Shown: piece by piece, positions 57,616 to 64,000 of the stretch
How the letters are laid out: every line of letters begins with the position of its first letter
Numbering within the stretch: the stretch's first letter is position 1
NCBI RefSeq assembly: GCF_025145645.1
Contig: NZ_CP102252.1
Span: 2,666,001-2,730,000 of the forward strand
DNA: 64,000 bases
Direction: 5' to 3'
Origin: Alistipes senegalensis JC50
GTDB taxonomy: Bacteria; Bacteroidota; Bacteroidia; Bacteroidales; Rikenellaceae
Translations under genes and position numbers: made by a program
Notes under the pieces: generated by a model
Seen by the model: the letters and a program-made list of their open reading frames with translations, nothing else
Told to the model about the DNA's origin: nothing
The model's database searches: none

Positions 57616-59985
57616 ATGAAATATCTGCTTTCGCAAATCGCCGCCGTCGTGGGCGGCAAGTTCTCGGGCACGGACTGCGAGGTGCAGTCGGTGGTGACCG
57701 ACAGCCGTTCGCTGACGTGCGAACTGGGCTCCGGACCGATGTTCGTCGCCATGTGCGGCGCCAACCACGATTCGCACGACTACATCGCGCAGATGTATGC
57801 GCGCGGAGTGAGGGCGTTCCTCACCGAGCGCAGCGTCGAACCCCTGCCCGGATGCGGGTACGTCGTGGTCGGGAACGCCATCGCGGCCCTGCAATGCCTG
57901 GCGGCTTACCACCGGGCGCAGTTCAAAGGCACGGTCGTGGGCATCACCGGGTCGAACGGCAAGACCGTCATCAAGGAGTGGATCGCCGAGGAGCTGCCCG
58001 CAGGGATGAAGTGCTACCGCTCGCCCAAGAGTTACAATTCGCAGCTGGGCGTGCCGCTGTCGGTGCTGATGATCGAGGGCGACGAGCAGCTGGCGCTGAT
58101 CGAGGCGGGCATCTCGAAGCCCGGGGAGATGGAGCGGCTGGAGCGGATCATCCGTCCCGACGTGGTGGTCTTCACCTCGATCGGCGACGCGCATCAGGAG
58201 AACTTCCTCAATCTGGAGCAGAAATGCAACGAAAAGATGATCCTCGCCCACCGGGCCCGGACCATCGTTTATCATAGTTATTACGAGCCGCTGGGACGCA
58301 TGATCGCCGCACGGTTCGCCGAACGGAAGCTCTGCGACGCCGCGGCGTGCCCGCAGGTTCCCGAGGCGGTGATCGGCAACGAGGCGTCGCGCCGCAACGC
58401 CCAGCTCGTCGAGGCGTTCTGCGCGGCGATGGGTTATCCCGCGCCGTCGTTCTCCGAGGCCCCCGAGGTCGCCATGCGGCTGGAGGTCAAGGACGGCATC
58501 AACGACTCGGTGCTCATCAACGACGCCTACAACCTCGATCTCAATTCGCTGGCGCTGGCGCTGGACTATCTGCACAACGTGGCGTTGTCGCGCCGCCGGA
58601 CGCTCGTGCTGTCGGACATCGCGCAGAGCGGACTGACGGACGACGAACTGTACGGCCGCGTGGCCGGGATGGTCTCGCGGGCGGGCATCGACACGCTGAT
58701 CGGCATCGGACCCAAACTGAAACGCTACGCTGCGCTGTTCGACTGCGACAAGGAATTTTTCGCCTCGACCGACGAGTGCATCGCCCGCATCGGCCGCCGG
58801 GCCGTGGCGGGACGCGCCGTGCTGCTGAAAGGGGCCCGGGAGTACCGCTTCGAGAAGCTGGCCCATGCCCTGGCGCGCAAGAGCCACACGACGGTGCTGG
58901 AGGTCGATCTCGACGCCATGATCCACAACCTCAATTACTTCCGCTCGAAGCTCGATTTCCGGACGAAGCTCGTGGCGATGGTCAAGGCGGGGTCGTACGG
59001 CGCAGGGGATTTCGAGGTGGCGCAGATGCTCCAACATCAGGGCGTCGATTATCTGGCCGTGGCGTTCGCCGATGAGGGCGTGTTGCTGCGCGAGCGGGGG
59101 ATCACGATGCCGATCGTGGTGCTGAATGCCGACGCCGACAGTTTCGACCAGATGATCGCTAACCGGCTGGAACCCGAGATATACAGTTTCCGTTCGCTGG
59201 CCGATTTCGCCGATGCGGTGTCGCACGCCGGAGAGATCCGCTATCCCATCCACCTGAAACTCGACACGGGCATGCACCGGCTGGGATTCATGGAGGACGA
59301 AATCGAGCGTCTGTGCGGGGAGCTGCCGAAACTGCCCGCCGTGAAGGTGGCGTCGGTATTCTCGCACCTGAACTGCGCCGACATGCCCGAAGAGGACGCC
59401 TACACGCGGGCGCAGATCGCGCGTTACGACCGCATGAGCGCGGCCGTCGCCGCGTCGCTGCCGTATCCCGTGATTCGCCATACGGCCAATTCGGCCGCCA
59501 TCGAGCGGTTTCCCGAGGCGCAGTTCGACATGTGCCGCCTCGGGCTGGGACTCTACGGCTTCGGCTGGGAGCACAATCCGGGCCTGCGTCCGGTATCGAC
59601 GCTCAAAACCCGCATCGTGCAGATCAAGCGTCTCGAAGCGGGCGACGCCGTGGGATACGGGCGTGCCGGGAAGCTCCTGCGGCCGACGGTGACGGCTACG
59701 GTGCCGATCGGCTATGCCGACGGGCTGGACCGTCACCTGGGGTGCGGACGCTGGTCGATGCGCGTGAACGGGCGGCCCGCGCCGATCGTCGGACGGGTCT
59801 GCATGGACAGCTGCATGATCGACGTTACGGACATTCCGGGCGTCGGGGAGGGCGACGAGGCGGTGATCTTCTCGGCGGAGCCGGGCAACGATCTCGAAAC
59901 GATGGCCCGCGTGCTGGGGACCATCCCCTATGAGATCATGACCTCGGTGTCGGGGCGTGTGAAACGGATTTACCTCAAAGAGTAA
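57616..59985 (+). CDS. MurF-Alr fusion: D-Ala-D-Ala-adding enzyme plus alanine racemase
   Basis: A 789-residue two-domain enzyme. Residues 1 to about 420 are MurF, which joins D-Ala-D-Ala to the UDP-MurNAc tripeptide; the ATP motif GITGSNGKT is near 110-118 and the central NEKMILA/IGDAHQENF region follows. Residues about 424-789 are a PLP alanine racemase; the PLP Lys is in MVKAGSYGAG near 457, with HLKLDTGMHRLGF and the C-terminal VGRVCMDSCMID. Fusion of the enzyme that makes D-Ala with the one that uses its dipeptide is known in this phylum. The next gene overlaps the stop by one base. Confidence 0.93.
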   Translation: MKYLLSQIAAVVGGKFSGTDCEVQSVVTDSRSLTCELGSGPMFVAMCGANHDSHDYIAQMYARGVRAFLTERSVEPLPGCGYVVVGNAIAALQCLAAYHRAQFKGTVVGITGSNGKTVIKEWIAEELPAGMKCYRSPKSYNSQLGVPLSVLMIEGDEQLALIEAGISKPGEMERLERIIRPDVVVFTSIGDAHQENFLNLEQKCNEKMILAHRARTIVYHSYYEPLGRMIAARFAERKLCDAAACPQVPEAVIGNEASRRNAQLVEAFCAAMGYPAPSFSEAPEVAMRLEVKDGINDSVLINDAYNLDLNSLALALDYLHNVALSRRRTLVLSDIAQSGLTDDELYGRVAGMVSRAGIDTLIGIGPKLKRYAALFDCDKEFFASTDECIARIGRRAVAGRAVLLKGAREYRFEKLAHALARKSHTTVLEVDLDAMIHNLNYFRSKLDFRTKLVAMVKAGSYGAGDFEVAQMLQHQGVDYLAVAFADEGVLLRERGITMPIVVLNADADSFDQMIANRLEPEIYSFRSLADFADAVSHAGEIRYPIHLKLDTGMHRLGFMEDEIERLCGELPKLPAVKVASVFSHLNCADMPEEDAYTRAQIARYDRMSAAVAASLPYPVIRHTANSAAIERFPEAQFDMCRLGLGLYGFGWEHNPGLRPVSTLKTRIVQIKRLEAGDAVGYGRAGKLLRPTVTATVPIGYADGLDRHLGCGRWSMRVNGRPAPIVGRVCMDSCMIDVTDIPGVGEGDEAVIFSAEPGNDLETMARVLGTIPYEIMTSVSGRVKRIYLKE

Positions 59986-60698
59986 TGGATTACGGAACCC
60001 TCTATCTGATACCTTGCCCGATCTCGGACGAGACGGCGCCCTGGGACGTGCTGCCCGCGGCCAACCGCGACGTGATGAACTCGCTGGACTATTTCATCGT
60101 CGAGAATACGCGCTCGGCGCGGCGGTTTTTGTCGAAAGCCGGCGTCGAACGGCCCATCGGAGAGCTGGAATTCCGCGAGCTGAACGAGCATACCGCCGCC
60201 GGACGCGAGGTCGAAGAGCTGGTGAAACCCTTGTTGGAGGGCCGTTCGGCGGGGGTGATCTCCGAGGCGGGCGTGCCGGGCGTGGCCGATCCGGGGGCGT
60301 TGGTCGTCGAGGCGTGCCACCGTCGCGGCATCCGCGTGGTGCCGCTCGTGGGGCCGTCGTCGATCATCCTCGCGGTGATGGCGTCGGGGCTCAACGGCCA
60401 GTCGTTCGCCTTCAACGGCTATCTGCCCGTGAAGCCGCCCGAGCGGGCGAAGGCCATCCGCTTTTTCGAGCGGCGGGCCCTGACCGAAGGGCAGTCGCAG
60501 CTGTTCATCGAGGCGCCCTACCGCAACGGGAAGCTGATGGAGCAGCTGGTGCAGACGCTCGGGGCGGAGACGCGCCTGACGGTGGCCGTGGAGCTGACGG
60601 CTCCCGGCGGGCGGATCGAAACCCGCACGGCGGGGGAGTGGCGGCGGCGTCCGCTGCCCGAACTGAACAAACGCCCGGCGATTTTCATCATCGGGTAG
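59985..60698 (+). CDS. rsmI: RsmI-like SAM methyltransferase
   Basis: A 237-residue protein of the tetrapyrrole-methylase fold, RsmI-type (16S rRNA cytidine-1402 2'-O-methylation). It shows the N-terminal LYLIPCPIS, the binding-loop stretch VISEAGVPGVADPGALVVEA near 85-104 and LVGPSSIILAVMASGLNGQSF near 117-137. It is shorter than E. coli RsmI (286) and lacks part of the C-terminal domain; Bacteroidota often have this short form beside the full one. The start overlaps the alr stop (TAATG). Confidence 0.85.
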   Translation: MDYGTLYLIPCPISDETAPWDVLPAANRDVMNSLDYFIVENTRSARRFLSKAGVERPIGELEFRELNEHTAAGREVEELVKPLLEGRSAGVISEAGVPGVADPGALVVEACHRRGIRVVPLVGPSSIILAVMASGLNGQSFAFNGYLPVKPPERAKAIRFFERRALTEGQSQLFIEAPYRNGKLMEQLVQTLGAETRLTVAVELTAPGGRIETRTAGEWRRRPLPELNKRPAIFIIG

Positions 60699-60782
60699 CG
60701 TAGCCCTTGAAATCCGGCCTTTGGGCGGGTTGGTATGCAATTTGTTCGAATAAGGGGAGGAAAACTGAAAAAATTACAAGAT

Positions 60783-61391
60783 ATGAAAAAGCAAGAAGTT
60801 TATAATGAAGCCGTTAGCGGCGACGAAGGTTTCGCTCCGGGCGACGGTTATCCTTCGTGCGACGGTGAACCCTGTGCCAATGTGTCAGACACGGCAGACG
60901 ATGCGACTGACACAATGGCAGACGACGATCCGGCTGCCGAGGACGATGCCGCCAAGGCGCTCGAAGCGGCCGTGGCCCAGTGGCAGGACAAATTCGTGCG
61001 TTTGCAGGCCGAGTTCGACAACTACCGCAAGCGGACGCTCAAAGAGAAGATGGAACTGGTGCAGACCGGGGGCCGCGACGTGCTGCTGGCCATGCTGCCC
61101 GTGCGCGACGACGTGCAGCGCGCCGTGGACGCCATGCAGAAGAGCGATGATCTGGAGGCGCTGCGGGCGGGCGTGACGCTCATTTCGCAGAAATTCACCG
61201 AGGCGCTGCGCCAGAAGGGCGTGACCGAGATCGAGGTGCTGGACAAGGAGTTCGACGCCGATCTCTCGGAGGCCGTGGCGCGGTTCGCCGCCGGCGACGA
61301 GAAGAAGGGCAAGGTCATCGACGTGGTTCAGACGGGCTACAAGCTGGGCGACAAGGTGCTGCGCTTCGCAAAAGTTGTTGTAGGAGAGTAG
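60783..61391 (+). CDS. grpE: Nucleotide exchange factor GrpE
   Basis: GrpE releases ADP from DnaK. The 202-residue protein has an acidic, disordered N-terminus (SDTADDATDTMADDDPAAED), a long dimerising helix (about 60-110), and the C-terminal beta domain with the signature NYRKRTLKEK, MLPVRDDVQRA and VIDVVQTGYKLGDKVLR. The start is ATG 60783. dnaJ begins 4 bases after the stop. dnaK is not in the window. Confidence 0.95.
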   Translation: MKKQEVYNEAVSGDEGFAPGDGYPSCDGEPCANVSDTADDATDTMADDDPAAEDDAAKALEAAVAQWQDKFVRLQAEFDNYRKRTLKEKMELVQTGGRDVLLAMLPVRDDVQRAVDAMQKSDDLEALRAGVTLISQKFTEALRQKGVTEIEVLDKEFDADLSEAVARFAAGDEKKGKVIDVVQTGYKLGDKVLRFAKVVVGE

Positions 61392-61395
61392 GATC

Positions 61396-62565
61396 ATGGC
61401 AGAAAAGAGGGATTACTACGAAGTGCTGGGCGTCCAGAAGAACGCTAACGCTGACGAAATAAAGAAGGCATACCGCAAGGCGGCCATCAAGTACCACCCC
61501 GACAAGAATCCCGGGGACAAGGAGGCCGAGGAGAAATTCAAGGAGGCCGCGGAGGCTTACGACGTGTTGTCGAATCCCGACAAGCGCGCCCGGTACGACC
61601 AGTTCGGCCATGCCGGAATGAGCGGCGCGGCGGGCGGCGGAGCCGGGGGCTTCGGCGGATTCAGCGGCGGAGGGTTCTCGATGGAGGACATCTTCTCGCA
61701 GTTCGGCGACATCTTCGGCGGCCATTTCGGCGGCGGGTTCCGCTCGTCGGGCGGCGGCGGTGCGCGCCACGTGAACCGCGGTTCGGACATCCGCGTGCGG
61801 GTCAAGCTGACCCTGGCGGAGATCGCCAACGGCGTCACGAAGAAGCTCAAGATCAACAAGACCGTGGCCTGCGACAAGTGCGGCGGCACGGGGGCCAAGG
61901 ATGCCAATTCCTATTCGTCCTGCCCGACGTGCAACGGCACGGGGTATGTCACGCGCGTGGAGAACACCTTCTTCGGCCGCATGCAGACGCAGGGCGTGTG
62001 CCCGATGTGCGGCGGTTCGGGCAAGGTCGTCACGGCGCAGTGCGACAAGTGCAAGGGCGAAGGAACGCTGCGCGGCCAGGAGGTCGTGGAGATCCGCATT
62101 CCGGCCGGCGTGGGCGAGGGCATGGTCCTCACGGTCACGGGCAAGGGAAACGCGGCGCGTCAGGGCGGCGTGAGCGGCGATTTGCTGGTGATGATCGAGG
62201 AGGAGCCGAACCCCGAACTGGTGCGCGACGGCAACGACCTGATCCACAACCTCAATATCACCGTGACGACGGCCCTGCTGGGCGGCACGGTGGAGGTGCC
62301 GACCGTGGACGGACGCGCCAAGATCAAGATCGCCCCGGGAACGCACGCCGGCAAGGTGCTGCGTCTGGGCGGCAAGGGTCTGCCCGACGTGAACGGCTAC
62401 GGCCGCGGCGACGAGCTGGTGGTGGTGGACATCACCATCCCGGCGAAACTCTCGGCCGAGGAGAAGAGGCTCGTCGAACAGCTGGCGGCGCAGCCCGGGT
62501 TCCAGAAGGCCGAATCGGTCAAGAACCAGAACATTTTCGAACGGATGAAGAGTTTCTTCCGGTAA
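61396..62565 (+). CDS. dnaJ: Chaperone DnaJ (type I)
   Basis: The DnaK co-chaperone, 389 residues. J domain 1-70 with the HPD motif in KYHPDKNPG, a long Gly/Phe-rich linker (about 75-125), a zinc domain with four CxxCxGxG repeats (CDKCGGTG, CPTCNGTG, CPMCGGSG, CDKCKGEG) near 155-220, and the C-terminal substrate-binding domains (to about 360). It forms an operon with grpE, 4 bases apart. No HrcA/CIRCE site was seen upstream. Confidence 0.97.
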   Translation: MAEKRDYYEVLGVQKNANADEIKKAYRKAAIKYHPDKNPGDKEAEEKFKEAAEAYDVLSNPDKRARYDQFGHAGMSGAAGGGAGGFGGFSGGGFSMEDIFSQFGDIFGGHFGGGFRSSGGGGARHVNRGSDIRVRVKLTLAEIANGVTKKLKINKTVACDKCGGTGAKDANSYSSCPTCNGTGYVTRVENTFFGRMQTQGVCPMCGGSGKVVTAQCDKCKGEGTLRGQEVVEIRIPAGVGEGMVLTVTGKGNAARQGGVSGDLLVMIEEEPNPELVRDGNDLIHNLNITVTTALLGGTVEVPTVDGRAKIKIAPGTHAGKVLRLGGKGLPDVNGYGRGDELVVVDITIPAKLSAEEKRLVEQLAAQPGFQKAESVKNQNIFERMKSFFR

Positions 62566-62650
62566 GAAGATTCGAAGATGGGTTCGACCGTTTGATTAGT
62601 TTCGGTCGGTTGTGTTCAGGGTGTTCCGCCCTGTTTGCGAGTCTGATCCA

Positions 62651-62674
62651 CCCGGCTGAAAGCCGGGCTTTAGG
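62651..62674 (+). repeat. Hairpin repeat after dnaJ
   Basis: CCCGGCTGAAAGCCGGG plus CTTTAGG, a copy of the 24-base hairpin family; it may act as the dnaJ terminator. Confidence 0.75.
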
Positions 62675-62828
62675 GGCGATGCCTGGATGTTGGGCATTGG
62701 ATTCAGTTTATTGTCTGCCCTCGCCTGTTGCACGCAGTTGTCGCATCGCGGCCGGATTGTCTCAAAAATGGAAGGATGATCATAAAATCCCGAAGATTTA
62801 GTATCTTTACCGAAAAAACAGGACGACC

Positions 62829-63236
62829 ATGTTAGGCTTTACCCCGTTTAAGAAGCACGCGAACAAGTTCAACTATATCCCGCGTTATTACGACCCCGAG
62901 AAGGAGGCCCGTGAACAGCGCCGTGCCGAGCTGCGCGGCGAACGGGCCGAGGATGCCGGACGGGAATACAAGCCCGGGCAGTACATCCGCACCCAGCGCG
63001 ACGCCCGTGCGGCGCGGCGCGCCGACGAGGATAGGGCGGGGCAGGTGCGTATCCTGAAGATGGCGGCGGCAGCCGTGCTGGTGCTGCTGTTCATCTACCT
63101 TCTGTACCCGAAGCTGGCCGACGTGTTCCTGCGTGCGGGAAGTCCGGCCGCACCGGTCCGGACCGAGCAGGCCGCCGAGGAGTTCGATCCCTACGCACCC
63201 ATCACGGTCGTCCCCAACGATTACCAGGAGGAGTAG
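62829..63236 (+). CDS. Single-helix membrane protein of unknown function
   Basis: A 135-residue protein. Residues 1-75 are very charged (EREQ/RRAELRGERAEDAGR-type) and should be cytoplasmic; a transmembrane helix follows (ILKMAAAAVLVLLFIYLLYP, about 76-95), then a short Pro/Glu-rich periplasmic tail. No domain is recognised. The mutL ATG comes directly after its stop (TAGATG), so the two are cotranscribed. A TATCTTTA -7-like box is at 62802-62809. Confidence 0.75.
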   Translation: MLGFTPFKKHANKFNYIPRYYDPEKEAREQRRAELRGERAEDAGREYKPGQYIRTQRDARAARRADEDRAGQVRILKMAAAAVLVLLFIYLLYPKLADVFLRAGSPAAPVRTEQAAEEFDPYAPITVVPNDYQEE

Positions 63237-64000
63237 ATGGCAGACAAGATCAGATTACTACCCGAGGTCGTCGCCAACCAGATCGCCGCGGGCGAGGTCG
63301 TCAACCGGCCCTCTTCGGTGGTGAAGGAGATGATGGAGAATGCCCTCGACGCAGGCGCGACCTCCGTGAAAGTCAATTTCCGCGATGGCGGCAAGGACCT
63401 GATTCAGATCGTGGACGACGGCTGCGGCATGTCGCCCATCGACGCGCGCATGGCTTTCGACCGCCATGCCACGAGCAAGATCGGGGCCGTGGAGGATATT
63501 TACGCCCTGCATACGTTCGGATTCCGCGGCGAGGCGCTGGCTTCGATCGCCGCCGTGGCGCAGGTGGAGCTGCGCACGCGGCAGGAGGGCGACGAGGTGG
63601 GCACCCAGACCGAGATCAACGGCGGACAGTTCGCGTCGCAGACGCCCGTGATGTGCCCCGTGGGGTCGCAGTTCTTCGTGCGCAACCTCTTTTACAACGT
63701 CCCGGCGCGCCGCCGTTTCCTGGACAAGAGCACCACGTCGGCTTCGCATATCAAGGCCGAGTTCCAGCGCATCGCGCTCTGCAACCCGCAGGTCGCCTTC
63801 GAACTCTATGCCAACGACGCTCCGGTTTACACGTTGCAGGCGTCGTCGCTGGCGGGCCGTATCGTGGACGTGGTGGGGCGCCATATCAAACAGAATCTGC
63901 TGGAGGTCGAGGCCGACACCTCGATCGCCCGCATCGAAGGATATATCGGCCGTCCGGCGGCCGCCAAGAAGCGCAATTCGGAGCAGTACCTCTTCGTCAA
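63237..64000 (+). CDS. mutL: DNA mismatch repair protein MutL (cut by window)
   Basis: MutL links mismatch recognition to strand excision. The visible 254 residues are the GHKL ATPase domain: ENALDAGA near residue 36, DDGCGMSPIDAR near 60, HATSKI near 76 and TFGFRGEALASIAAV near 91, followed by the NVPARRRFLDK stretch. The start is ATG 63237-63239. The linker and C-terminal domain lie beyond the right edge. Confidence 0.96.
   Translation, partial: MADKIRLLPEVVANQIAAGEVVNRPSSVVKEMMENALDAGATSVKVNFRDGGKDLIQIVDDGCGMSPIDARMAFDRHATSKIGAVEDIYALHTFGFRGEALASIAAVAQVELRTRQEGDEVGTQTEINGGQFASQTPVMCPVGSQFFVRNLFYNVPARRRFLDKSTTSASHIKAEFQRIALCNPQVAFELYANDAPVYTLQASSLAGRIVDVVGRHIKQNLLEVEADTSIARIEGYIGRPAAAKKRNSEQYLFV

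Overview
The window looks like chromosomal DNA from a GC-rich member of the Bacteroidota, most likely an Alistipes-like Rikenellaceae (an inference from gene content and style, not from a marker gene). The reasons are: many promoters carry the Bacteroidota -7 box TAnnTTTG, often with TTTG or TTG about 19-21 bases upstream; Shine-Dalgarno sites are not obvious; and several genes are typical of the phylum (gldH, a RicT/PSP1 protein with an Asn/Arg-rich tail, the MurF-Alr fusion, the TMEM260-like DUF2723 membrane protein, LptD next to an amidase and an MCE protein). No rRNA, CRISPR array, prophage or complete insertion sequence was seen.

Layout. 1-4827: leftward housekeeping block (ung, trmB, gldH, ricT) and a MATE pump. 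4828-6440: AT-rich island with an unknown lipoprotein and a 67-residue protein, closed by a long perfect inverted repeat. 6503-13046: leftward clpC, a phosphoesterase, rarA and aspS. 13047-13494: a probable 6S-like RNA. 13495-18063: tadA, a TPR protein, queG (leftward) and an acyl-CoA synthetase. 18064-19166: small XRE regulator and candidate sRNA between inverted composite repeats. 19167-25294: asnA, the DUF2723 protein and an RNA helicase, all leftward. 25476-33358: a mostly rightward run (VanX-like dipeptidase, cysS, MATE, cytidylate-kinase-like protein, secreted unknown, prfB, NamZ, GIY-YIG nuclease). 33631-35773: leftward acetyltransferase, ferredoxin and serS. 35868-40266: U32 protein, methyltransferase, small membrane protein, AraC regulator, DUF4405 protein. 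40247-42237: leftward chromate transporter pair and rsmE. 42317-49568: two M3 peptidases, tRNA-Gln (leftward), a nucleoside permease, a ferredoxin-nitroreductase and a small lipoprotein. 49623-64000: an envelope and stress block with lptD leftward, then amidase, MCE protein, mutS2, murF-alr, rsmI-like, grpE, dnaJ, a membrane protein and mutL (cut by the window end).

Most genes are translation, RNA-modification, envelope and proteostasis housekeeping. The unusual layer is repeat-derived. Two families of short intergenic repeats sit exactly on gene ends and supply start codons, stop codons or C-terminal tails: a GC-rich hairpin/composite element and an AT-rich inverted element. They touch rarA, the DUF2723 gene, rsmE, both MATE genes and the MCE gene. 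One composite copy encloses a GIY-YIG nuclease gene, and another pair flanks the XRE/sRNA locus. These, the 6S-like RNA and the AT-rich island are the best leads.
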